The notes under the pieces: generated by a model
The model's input: the letters and a program-made list of their open reading frames with translations, nothing else
What the model was told of the DNA's origin: nothing
Database searches by the model: none
DNA from: Thermogemmatispora sp042408735
GTDB lineage: Bacteria; Chloroflexota; Ktedonobacteria; Ktedonobacterales; Ktedonobacteraceae
Reading direction: 5' to 3'
Assembly (NCBI RefSeq): GCF_042408735.1
Contig: NZ_JBHOQV010000131.1
Span: 1 to 64,000 of the forward strand
Length of the DNA: 64,000 nt
Part shown: positions 26,372 to 34,415 of the stretch, piece by piece
Numbering within the stretch: position 1 is the stretch's first letter
Layout of the letters: each line of letters begins with the position of its first letter
Translations under genes and position numbers: made by a program

Positions 26372-27850
26372 TCAACGGTCCTCCTCTGCTTCCCTGCTGA
26401 GGGTTATCTCCGCTGCCGGCGGCTCGCAGCGCCGACGCAGATCCACCAGGTTGAAGAGATAGCCGACCGTCAGCAAGAGAAAGAGCACGTTGCGCAGCTC
26501 GACCAGCGGCACGAAGCCTGGCACGCGCCAGACCTGCGTGGCGTCCTGAACGCGGGTATAGAGAAAAGGATAAATGAGAGACGTCTGCAAGGCGATGAGT
26601 CCGAACCCCAGCAGCCACCGGCGCTGGGTCGCCGTCAGATAAGCCACCAGCGGCATCAGCCACATCAGATACTGCGGGCTGAAAACCTTGCCCGTGGCCA
26701 CAAAGACCAACAAGGCCGCGAGAGCCGCCTCAGCGAAAGCCAGCCGCCCACGCGCACTTTGCCAGAGCACCAGCCCATAGCCGGCCAGCAGCGCTAGCGT
26801 GCTACCGAGAGAGACGGCGGGCACCAGCGAGCTGAGAAGGTTGATTGATCCATAGGTGTAGACCACGCGCACCGACTGCCCAGCCAGGGCCGCCAGCCAG
26901 ACGACCAGCGAGCCGCTCGACTCAATCTGCACCGGGCGCTGGGCAAAATAAGCAAGCTGGCTGGCTACGGCCCCCTGGAAGTCGAGGCAGGCAAAGACTG
27001 CCGTAATTCCCCCTACCAGCGCGAGGCAGAGCAGCAGATTGCCCCAGCGCCAGCGCCACAGGCAAGAGAGCCTCCCCCCCAGCCCACGCCGAAGCGCGCC
27101 CCGCAGGACCGTCCCCTGCTCAACCTCCGAAGCGGCGCAGCCGGAGCGCGCCAGCCAGGCCTGCTGCTCTGCGAAAAAGAGCGGTGGCAGCAGCAGAAGC
27201 GGGTAGATCTTCAGCAGGATAGCGAAAGCCAGCGAGCAATAGGCCAGTCTCCAGCGCTGGCGCTCCGCCGCCAGTACGCAGATCAGAGTGAGCGCCGCGG
27301 GGACAAGATCGAAGCGTAAGAGGGCCAGCCCCCACTCGCCAAGGAACAAATAGAGCGTAAAAGCGAGCGCCGCTCCACGCGGTCCCCAGCGCAGCAAAAG
27401 CCAGTAGATCAACAGAGCAGCCAGGGCCATCAGGAGCGCGAAGAGCAGAGGATAGTAGGGCGAAGGTACGAGTAGACCAGGAGTAAAGATCGCAAGTGTC
27501 AGCGGGGGGTACTCGATGGGCAAGGCATGCAAAGGCTGCAGGTGTTCCTGTGCGGGCAAAAACGAGCAATCGATTTGGGGAGCCAGCGCATGAGCCTGAC
27601 CACCGAACCAGAAGGCCAGTGCATAGCACTCATAGCGTGTCACATCAGAAGTTGACCAGACCATCTGCCAGGAGGAAAGCGCCAGCATCACCAGCAGAGC
27701 CAGCACCAGAGGCAGAAAGGAGAGTGCTCCCCCGCTGGGATCAACCAGACGCTCTAGCCCGCGCCTGGCTCCTTGTGCCCCCGAAACGAGCAGGGAGCCA
27801 GCGGTAAATGATCGAAGCAGTCCTCCTGAACTGCCGCGCGCATTTGACAT
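26372..27850 (-). CDS. GT87/DUF2029-type integral membrane glycosyltransferase
   Basis: A 492-residue polytopic membrane protein with about ten hydrophobic segments. The loop after the first segment contains DVTRYECYALAFW and LHALPIEYPPLTLAIF, which resemble the catalytic Asp region and the P-E-Y-P-P motif of GT87/DUF2029 polyprenol-phosphate-mannose-dependent transferases. RFDLVPAALTLICVL and LKIYPLLLLPP are also typical. It probably adds sugar to a lipid or glycan on the outer face of the membrane; the acceptor is unknown. ATG 27850 follows GAGGAAGGT. The frame is open further upstream to 28219 without conserved features. Confidence 0.78.
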   Translation of the reverse strand: MSNARGSSGGLLRSFTAGSLLVSGAQGARRGLERLVDPSGGALSFLPLVLALLVMLALSSWQMVWSTSDVTRYECYALAFWFGGQAHALAPQIDCSFLPAQEHLQPLHALPIEYPPLTLAIFTPGLLVPSPYYPLLFALLMALAALLIYWLLLRWGPRGAALAFTLYLFLGEWGLALLRFDLVPAALTLICVLAAERQRWRLAYCSLAFAILLKIYPLLLLPPLFFAEQQAWLARSGCAASEVEQGTVLRGALRRGLGGRLSCLWRWRWGNLLLCLALVGGITAVFACLDFQGAVASQLAYFAQRPVQIESSGSLVVWLAALAGQSVRVVYTYGSINLLSSLVPAVSLGSTLALLAGYGLVLWQSARGRLAFAEAALAALLVFVATGKVFSPQYLMWLMPLVAYLTATQRRWLLGFGLIALQTSLIYPFLYTRVQDATQVWRVPGFVPLVELRNVLFLLLTVGYLFNLVDLRRRCEPPAAEITLSREAEEDR

Positions 27851-28312
27851 ACCTTCCTCACCAGGGCTACAATTCGGAACAGCGTAAGAAAGATAAGAAA
27901 GGAAGCGTCTGGCTGGGTGGCCTGCTTCCTGGCGTCGTGAGCGATGCACTGCCTGATCCTCCTCGAGCAGAGGAGCCAGCCAGGCGGAGCAGCAGGCGCT
28001 CGCGCTCCTGTCGCGCTGGCCCCGGCAGCCAGATGAACATGCCACAGCCCAGATCCTGAGGCATCTGAGCTTGCTGTCATCGGGCGCCCAGGCTCTGCCC
28101 CCAGTCGGCTGCGCTGAGCAGGCCTGGCGGGAGAAGAGCAGCCTCATAGGGAAAGGCAGCTCGCCCAAAGGATAGAGCACTGGCTCTGCTCTGTCAAGCG
28201 GGCAGGGCCGCCACCACATGGCGACTCAACCCGATCGCCGTCTCGGCCCTACTTCGATCAGAAGCTCAACCATCAATCGAATACTGCTTTGCAAGAGGAG
28301 GACCCGATACTC

Positions 28313-28831
28313 ATGGCTGAGTCCGCCCGTTCCTACACCAAGACCCTCAAGATCGGCGACGTTGCGCCCGATTTCACCCTCAAGAGCCATGTCCGCGAGG
28401 ATTGGCATCTTGCCGACTTCCGCGGTAAGAAGAACATCGTATTGGCTTTTGTCCCCTTTGCCTTTAGCCGCGTCTGCTCAGCCCAACTTCCTTCCTACGA
28501 GCGCGAGCTTGAGCGCTTTCGCTGCGCCGACACCGAGGTGGTGGCCATCAGCATGGACAGCGTCTATGCCCTGGACGCCTGGTCGCAGGCGATGCGCACC
28601 TCTTTCCCGCTGCTCTCCGACTTCTATCCCCAGGGGGCCGTGGTGGACCTCTATGGCGTGCGTCATCCAGCCGGCATGTCGGAGCGTGCCGTCATCGTGA
28701 TCGACAAAGAGGGCATCATTCGCCACATTGAGGTCACCGCCACTCCCTCCGACCTGCCCGATAATCAGAAGCTCTTCGAGGTCTTGTCTGCCCTCCGGAA
28801 CAAGGACAGCCAGGCAGCCAGCCAGTCCTAG
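28313..28831 (+). CDS. Peroxiredoxin (AhpE/BCP-like)
   Basis: A 172-residue thioredoxin-fold peroxidase. GDVAPDFTLKSH is followed by the active site P48-FAFSRVC55, fitting the Pxxx(T/S)xxC rule with Ser in place of Thr. Cys71 could be a resolving residue, but this is uncertain. It reduces hydroperoxides in the cytosol. ATG 28313 is preferred; AAGAGGAGG lies ~11 nt upstream, while an earlier TTG would fall before it. The gene is followed by 1.2 kb without a protein gene. Confidence 0.9.
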   Translation: MAESARSYTKTLKIGDVAPDFTLKSHVREDWHLADFRGKKNIVLAFVPFAFSRVCSAQLPSYERELERFRCADTEVVAISMDSVYALDAWSQAMRTSFPLLSDFYPQGAVVDLYGVRHPAGMSERAVIVIDKEGIIRHIEVTATPSDLPDNQKLFEVLSALRNKDSQAASQS

Positions 28832-29120
28832 GCCGGCCTCGACGTGGAACCAGAGGCCGTAGCGGCGCGCGACGGTGGCGAGACGAGTCAGTGAGTGGAT
28901 CGATGAGACCAGCAACGATGATGCCGGTGCTGGCGGCCAGTCAGCAGTGGTGTTTCCCGCGCCTGGATCTTTTCGGTGAATGGGGAGGGGAAAGCCGGTG
29001 GAAGCCGAGCTGAACCGGCGCTGGCAAGCGGGGCGGGCATGACGGCCTGACTGTTCAGTCCGGGCAGCGTGGCGGCTGGCGAGAGGGAGGTATGGGCGGC
29101 CTCCGAGGCGAGCAGGAGGG

Positions 29121-29315
29121 GATCAAGGCCGCAGGGGGCCTGGGCATCATTGCCCAGGCCCAGGCTGCCACCGCTCAGAAGAGGGCCTCCCCTTGATCGA
29201 AGCAGTGTCCGACAGCCACTCAAACGGCTCGGCCGCTGGCAGCGGCACCGGGCGCAAACCGTCGCCCAGACGACGGCCAAACGGCTGCTGCCCTGAACTC
29301 CCGCCGAGGCGGGAG
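29121..29315 (+). ncRNA. Candidate structured RNA (cluster of stem-loops)
   Basis: In the 1.2-kb interval 28832-30050 no convincing protein gene is seen, but stems are dense. GATCAAGG (29121-29128) pairs with CCTTGATC (29191-29198) and encloses a perfect 10-bp hairpin, GGGCCTGGGC/GCCCAGGCCC (29136-29161). Next come GCCGCT/AGCGGC (29232-29246) and CTCCCGC/GCGGGAG (29298-29315). I could not match it to RNase P, tmRNA, SRP or 6S RNA by eye. Strand is unproven, and high-GC sequence forms stems easily by chance. Confidence 0.3.
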
Positions 29316-29559
29316 CACATCCGTCCCTGGGCGGGTCCTGCTGCGTGTGGATGTGGCAGCGCGGCGTCAGCTCACCGCCGCCTGTCCTGTCCGTCCTGTG
29401 GCCTCTAACCAGGAATACGCCGACATCAATAGGGGCACAAACCCTCGGAACCGCTTTGCTGCCTCTCGGGGCAGTGGGCTGCTGCCACCCAGCCCTGACG
29501 TCAGAGCCAATGAGGCTGCGGGCAAGCCTCTCACGGGAGCTGGAGACAGGTGATCACGC

Positions 29560-29629
29560 GGTCGGCCAGCCAGCTAATCAGTCAGTCTCTCCCGCTTGAG
29601 ATCCCGACTTTCAGACTGGCTGGCCGACC
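29560..29629. repeat. 14-bp perfect inverted repeat (stem-loop)
   Basis: GGTCGGCCAGCCAG (29560-29573) and CTGGCTGGCCGACC (29616-29629) are exact inverted copies separated by 42 nt. The stem is extended by GACAG/CTGTC outside a small bulge. It lies 80 bp upstream of the nfeD promoter and could end an upstream transcript. Confidence 0.6.
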
Positions 29630-29707
29630 CTGTCTGTCTGCCCGCCCGCCGCTTTCTCACCTCCCTGTCCGCCCCCTCCCGCAGCTAAACCAGGCGAAGC
29701 CAGCACA

Positions 29708-29736
29708 TTGACGCGCCGAGGAATTTGCGCTATCAT
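29708..29736 (+). promoter_or_regulatory. Sigma-70-like promoter of nfeD
   Basis: TTGACG (29708-29713), a 17-bp spacer and TATCAT (29731-29736). This implies a ~310-nt leader before ATG 30051. In the leader I see no defined structure or short coding frame that I would call. Confidence 0.6.
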
Positions 29737-30050
29737 CTCGTATAGCAATAAGCAATACCCCGAACCAGCTCGAGGCGAGCACGACAGAAGCGGGCCAGCC
29801 TCGATCAGAAGAAGGGAGAAGGAAAAGAGGGCAGAGCAGAGCTGAACGAGAGTGATGACCGGCGCGTTTCACCCCAGGCCAGGCTGGCCGGGCTGGAGGC
29901 CCGTTGCTGGATGGAGAAGGCTGGGAGCCGGAAGGAGCAAGGCAGACAGGCACATACTTCATCTGCGGTCAAGTCAACAGCAAGCAAGCAAACAAACAGC
30001 ACAAGGTGGCGGTCTCTGGCTGCCGCCTCCCATCACAAAGGACAGAAGCT

Positions 30051-31496
30051 ATGGACATGCGCCACCATCGACGAGTGCCAAACGGCGTGCGGGCCTTGAC
30101 GCTCGGGGTTATCCCCGTGATTATGGCTTTGCTGGCCTGGGCGGGAATTGGCCACCTGGGCGCGCAGCCCGCCTGGGCTGCCTCCCCGCATGTCGACGTA
30201 GCCAACCTCAACAGCGACATCAACCCGGGCACAGCGCGCTTCCTCCAGCAGGCCATAGCCACTGCGGCCAGCGACGGGGCAGAGGCCCTTGTGATCGTCA
30301 TCGACACGCCTGGCGGTGACCTGGATTCCATGAAGCAGATCACCCAGGCCGAGCTGGCCAGTGCTGTCCCCATCATCACCTACGTCTACCCGCCTGGCGC
30401 CCGCGCCGCCTCGGCCGGGGCCTTTGTCGCTCTCTCAGCGCCGATCGCCGCTATGGCGCCGACCACGCGCATCGGAGCCGCTAGCCCCGTGAGCAGCACT
30501 GGCAGCAATCTCGACTCGACCCTCCTCAAAAAGATCGAGAATGACCTTGTTGCACAAATCACTGGCACTCAGAACCGCTACGGGCGCAACGCCGCTTTGG
30601 CCGCCAGGATGGTCACAGATGCCGCTTCCTACGATGATCAGACTGCCCTGCGCGAGCACATTGTCGACCTGGGAGCCCGCTCGCTCTCTGAATTACTTCA
30701 GCGTGTCGACGGGCGCAGCGTCGTTCTCTCCTCCGGTCACAGCCTGGTCCTGCATACTGCCGGAGCGGCCCTCACCACCCTCACCCCCGGCCTCTTTGAG
30801 GCCCTCTATAGCTTTCTCCTCGACCCCAACGTCGTTTTTCTCCTCTTTATCGTGGCTCTGATCGGCATCTACCTGGAGATTTCCCACCCCGGGGCCATTG
30901 TGCCGGGCGTTGTCGGCGGCATCGCCCTGCTGCTCTTCCTGCTGGGGGCGGGTTCACTCTCTCCCAACTGGACCGGTCTGCTGCTCATGGGCCTGGCCCT
31001 GGTTTTACTGGTGCTGGACGTCCGCCTGCCTTCGCACGGCGTATTGACGGTGGGAGCGGTGATCTCCCTGGTAGTTGGCTCCCTGCTCTTCTTCAACAGC
31101 AATCAGGCGGAACATGGTCCAGGTGTCAACCCCTGGATCGTCTATCTCATGGCAGCGGTCGTCGGTCTGCTCAGCCTGGCCCTGGTGAGTATAGTCGTGC
31201 GCGCCCAGCGCCAGCGCCGCCCCTCCGGGACCGAAGGCATGATCGGGGCCCGGGCCATCACTCTGACACCGCTGACCCCAAGCGGCAGAGTCAATTACTG
31301 TGGCGAAAACTGGGCGGCTAGTCTGGTTGAACCCTATACAGCCCTCGATGAGGGCTGCGAAGTCATCATTGTGGCCATCGAGGGCCTCCGCCTCTATGTC
31401 CGGCCTGACCAATCGTCGGGAGGTGGAGCCGATGGCACACCAACAGTCCCACCCTCAGCAAAGGAGGATTCCCAATGGGAGAGCCTGTCGCTATAA
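30051..31496 (+). CDS. NfeD family membrane serine protease (ClpP-class)
   Basis: A 481-residue NfeD. After a signal/transmembrane segment (LGVIPVIMALLAWAGIGHL) comes a ClpP-like protease domain (ALVIVIDTPGGDLDSM; GARAASAGAFVALSA with the probable nucleophile Ser; a Lys in the helix KIENDLVAQI). Three or four membrane segments and a C-terminal OB-fold domain (GTEGMIGARAIT...GRVNYCGENWAA) follow. NfeD cleaves stomatin-family partners and takes part in membrane organisation. It overlaps the downstream SPFH gene by 22 bp, typical of this conserved pair. ATG 30051 has AAAGGA 8 nt upstream; the longer frame from 29904 lacks support. Confidence 0.92.
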   Translation: MDMRHHRRVPNGVRALTLGVIPVIMALLAWAGIGHLGAQPAWAASPHVDVANLNSDINPGTARFLQQAIATAASDGAEALVIVIDTPGGDLDSMKQITQAELASAVPIITYVYPPGARAASAGAFVALSAPIAAMAPTTRIGAASPVSSTGSNLDSTLLKKIENDLVAQITGTQNRYGRNAALAARMVTDAASYDDQTALREHIVDLGARSLSELLQRVDGRSVVLSSGHSLVLHTAGAALTTLTPGLFEALYSFLLDPNVVFLLFIVALIGIYLEISHPGAIVPGVVGGIALLLFLLGAGSLSPNWTGLLLMGLALVLLVLDVRLPSHGVLTVGAVISLVVGSLLFFNSNQAEHGPGVNPWIVYLMAAVVGLLSLALVSIVVRAQRQRRPSGTEGMIGARAITLTPLTPSGRVNYCGENWAASLVEPYTALDEGCEVIIVAIEGLRLYVRPDQSSGGGADGTPTVPPSAKEDSQWESLSL

Positions 31497-32314
31497 GCGC
31501 CATCGTTGTTATTGCCCTAATCGTGGTGCTCATTCTGCTTTCTGGACTGCGCGTCATCCAGCAGTATGAGCGCGGCGTCCTCTTCGTCCTGGGTAACCTG
31601 CGCGGCACGCGCGGCCCTGGTCTGTGCTGGATCCCCCCAGTGATCGCGCGCCTCCTCAGAGTCGACCTGCGCATCGTGACCCTGACCGTGCCACCGCAGG
31701 AGGTCATCACCCGCGATAACGTCACCGTCAAAGTGACCGCCGTCATCTACTTCTACGTGGTCAACCCCGAGGCCGCCGTCGTTAACGTCATGAACTACCT
31801 GCAGGCCACCACGCAGATCGGTCAGACCACCCTGCGCAACGTCCTGGGTCAGTCAGAGCTAGATGAGCTGCTCGCTCAGCGTAACAAGATCAATCGTGAA
31901 CTGCAGGCCATCATCGATGAATTCACGGAGCGTTGGGGCGTCAAAGTGACGGCGGTAGAGATCAAAGACGTCGAGCTGCCGGCCACCATGCAGCGCGCCA
32001 TGGCCAAGCAGGCGGAAGCGGAACGCGAGAAGCGCGCCAAGATCATTCACGCCGAAGGCGAGCTACAGGCCGCCACGCAACTCTCCCAGGCGGCCAACAT
32101 CATCGCCTCCGAGCCTGGCGCCCTGCAGCTACGTTACCTGCAGACGCTCACCGAGATCGCTGTAGAGAAGAACTCAACCATCATCTTCCCGCTGCCGCTA
32201 GATCTGATTGAGCCGCTGCTCAAGACCCTGCACGCTGCTCGCGAGAGCCGGACCGCTCCCACGCCCCAGGATGGGCCGCGACCCACGCCCACGGCTCCTT
32301 ATCCCCAAAGCTGA
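31475..32314 (+). CDS. SPFH/band-7 (slipin, stomatin-like) membrane protein
   Basis: A 279-residue stomatin-type protein. It has one N-terminal membrane segment (ISAIVVIALIVVLILLSGL), then the SPFH domain (RVIQQYERGVLFVLGNLRGTRGPGL...QEVITRDNVTVKVTAVIYF), a helical coiled-coil (AKQAEAEREKRAKIIHAEGELQAA) and a short Pro-rich tail. Such proteins oligomerise in the inner membrane and scaffold microdomains. It is the usual partner and substrate of NfeD, whose gene it overlaps. AAGGAGG lies 7 nt before ATG 31475. Confidence 0.94.
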   Translation: MGEPVAISAIVVIALIVVLILLSGLRVIQQYERGVLFVLGNLRGTRGPGLCWIPPVIARLLRVDLRIVTLTVPPQEVITRDNVTVKVTAVIYFYVVNPEAAVVNVMNYLQATTQIGQTTLRNVLGQSELDELLAQRNKINRELQAIIDEFTERWGVKVTAVEIKDVELPATMQRAMAKQAEAEREKRAKIIHAEGELQAATQLSQAANIIASEPGALQLRYLQTLTEIAVEKNSTIIFPLPLDLIEPLLKTLHAARESRTAPTPQDGPRPTPTAPYPQS

Positions 32315-32568
32315 ACGGGCGGGGCACAGTGGGGCGCCGACTCAACGGTCCGCCTGCCAGCCCTGGTGGGCGGACAACCGGTCGCTGAAACAGAGAAGAG
32401 GCCACGGCCTGCACAGCCAATGTGAGCCTCTGGCCTCTTCTGTCCCTTTCGCCTTGCCGCTTTTGCCTCATCTTATGACGAGTGCACCTGGCTCGGGCCG
32501 GTCGGGCCGAACCGGATCCCATCACGTCGCGGCCCGCCCTGCCTGGCGACCAGCCAGCCCTCTAGCCG

Positions 32569-33228
32569 CTATGGTTGCCGCAGCTCTGCTCGCTTGCTCT
32601 GGAGGTACTCCGAACACACGCGGTAGGTCTCTTCCGAGATCAGGCCCCGCGACATATAGTGATTGAGCATCACATCGAGCTTGAGGATGCTGATCAGATT
32701 ATAGCCGTGCTGACGAAGGCGCTCCGTGGCCCCGTGCTCGCGGTCGATCAGAACAATGACGTCCTTGACCTTGAGGCCGTGCTCTTCAAGCAGGGCTGCT
32801 GTCTCCAACACGCTGCCTCCGCGCGTGATCAGATCGTCGATGATCAGAGCCGTATCTCCCGGCGTGTAGCGACCCTCGATGCCTCGCTGGCCAGTCCCCT
32901 CGGGTCGGATACGCGCATAAATCAGCGGCGTGTTCGTCTCCAACGAATAGGCCGTAGCCAGAAGCAAGCCACCAACCGGCACGCCGGCCACGACGTTGAA
33001 CGGATGAACGCGCGGACGCCGCAGCGACTGGGCGAGACTGATCTCTTGCTGCATGAGCTTGCTGGCCACGCGCAAAGCCAGGGGATTGCTGATGAGCACC
33101 TTGGGGTTAACGAACACAGGGGAACTCACCGCTGACTCGCTGACGGTGAAGTTCCCGAACTGGACTCCGTTCAGATCGAACAGGGCCTGGGCTAGCCAGA
33201 GGTTGTCAAGAGACTGCTCTTTGACCAC
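32569..33228 (-). CDS. pyrE: Orotate phosphoribosyltransferase
   Basis: A 219-residue type I phosphoribosyltransferase. The PRPP-binding motif is ALIIDDLITRGGSV, preceded by the N-terminal hood FGNFTVSESAVSSPVFVNPKVLISNP, PVGGLLLATAYS, and the flexible loop EGTGQRGIEGRYTPGD. It converts orotate and PRPP to OMP in pyrimidine synthesis. I chose GTG 33228 with AAGGAAGG ~10 nt upstream; the frame is open to 33345 but the extension is unconserved. No other pyr gene is nearby. Confidence 0.88.
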   Translation of the reverse strand: MVKEQSLDNLWLAQALFDLNGVQFGNFTVSESAVSSPVFVNPKVLISNPLALRVASKLMQQEISLAQSLRRPRVHPFNVVAGVPVGGLLLATAYSLETNTPLIYARIRPEGTGQRGIEGRYTPGDTALIIDDLITRGGSVLETAALLEEHGLKVKDVIVLIDREHGATERLRQHGYNLISILKLDVMLNHYMSRGLISEETYRVCSEYLQSKRAELRQP

Positions 33229-33298
33229 GTGACGACATCCTTCCTTGCGACGAAGAGTTGGGTGGTAGGAGGATAAGATAGGCCTCTCGCTTGAGCAC

Positions 33299-33307
33299 AG
33301 TATACCA
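33299..33307 (-). promoter_or_regulatory. Extended -10 promoter candidate of pyrE
   Basis: On the minus strand TGGTATACT (33299-33307) is an extended -10 element, with no recognisable -35. The leader would be about 65 nt. Confidence 0.45.
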
Positions 33308-33574
33308 TACCCCTGGAACAAGAAGGCAGGGGAGCGACCTGGCAACCAGAGAAAGGAGGCCGCCCCATCGCCTGCCTCTTCCTCTCCCTCACAATGAAAA
33401 AACTGTCATCGAAACGGGGTCTTTTGGCCCACACAGACCCCAATATATGAACAGATATTCATGGAACTGCACGAGTAATTCATGCAGAGTTCATGGTTGC
33501 AGGCTATACTTTCTGACGTAGATGGTTGCCCGTGCCTTATACAAGCAAATGCATCTTTGGATACGATGGGTAAG

Positions 33575-33795
33575 TGGTGAGGGAGGCCGAGATGGACCAG
33601 GAGAGGAGAAGGAAGGGGGTGGAGGCAGGTCGTTACGGGGGAGGCAGGGTGGTAGGGAGGTCGAGGGGGACGGCAGGACCAGGGTGGCAAAGGTGGATAG
33701 GGTGGTCTGGCTGTATAAGGCGAAAAAGCTGCCGATGTGGGGTGGAAGCGAGGATCTGAGGGAGGAACATGGGGAGGAGGACGGAGGGAGGAGTT
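33575..33795 (+). repeat. Purine/G-rich, strand-asymmetric tract
   Basis: About 220 bp dominated by G and A on the plus strand, with many GGG and GGGGG runs (for example GGAAGGGGGTGGAGG and GGGGGAGGCAGGG). It lies in the ~1.2-kb gap between pyrE and the ABC-F gene (33229-34415), where no gene is convincing. It has potential for G-quadruplex or triplex formation on the plus strand. Confidence 0.55.
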
Positions 33796-34068
33796 GAAAG
33801 ATAGGCCGAGGACAGGTGGCATCGCTCACTAACGGGCAATCTTCTCTCCCATAGGCGGCTGGCTGCAGCCTCTCTGCCTGATCCTCTGCGCGTTAGCTAG
33901 CGGAGGCTGGCAGACGCTCGGTCAGCCGCTCTCTCTTGCAGGCAGGATCGTCAGAGAGCCTCTCTGGCTACCGTCTTACCCTCTTGTGGCAAGCGATCGC
34001 TCCTTTCCCCCCACTGACTCATACTCACTCACCGGCCTGGCGAGCCTGCCTGGGGCGAGGGAAAGGGC

Positions 34069-34082
34069 TGCAAGCGCTTGCA
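34069..34082. promoter_or_regulatory. 14-bp perfect palindrome upstream of the ABC-F gene (possible operator)
   Basis: TGCAAGCGCTTGCA is fully palindromic and overlaps a weak promoter-like pair (TTGCAA 34078-34083, 17 bp, TACCCT 34101-34106). It could be a repressor site controlling the gene at 34416 through a ~300-nt leader. Confidence 0.35.
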
Positions 34083-34415
34083 ACCGGCTAGCTTTTATGG
34101 TACCCTGTCTCTGCCTGCCGATCTGGAAGACGGAATAGCGCGTCTCGGGGGAGCTGTAGCCCGTTGGGCCTGCCGAAGGCAACGTCCGTTCTCTCCGGCA
34201 GGATCGTACCGCCAGCCTCCATATCCCAATAGAGCAGACCGGACCAGCCAGCCAGACAGACAGAATAGCTGATCTTGCTCCTCCCCGCCGGGCGGCTGCC
34301 CCTTTCCACGGTGGAGGCAGCCCAGGCTCGGCTGGCTTACAGTGGTCACCGGTACGCACTCACGCATGCACTCACGCTCACGCACTCAGTCAGATAGAAG
34401 CGACTGCACTGCCCT

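Noticed and set aside
27851..28219. A 123-residue N-terminal extension of the GT87-type gene
   Set aside because: It has no conserved features, while ATG 27850 has a good Shine-Dalgarno and starts the recognisable protein.
34340..34395. Short CACTCACG-like repeats before the ABC-F gene
   Set aside because: There are only a few imperfect copies of an ~8-bp unit without spacers; this is simple sequence, not a CRISPR or an organised operator array.
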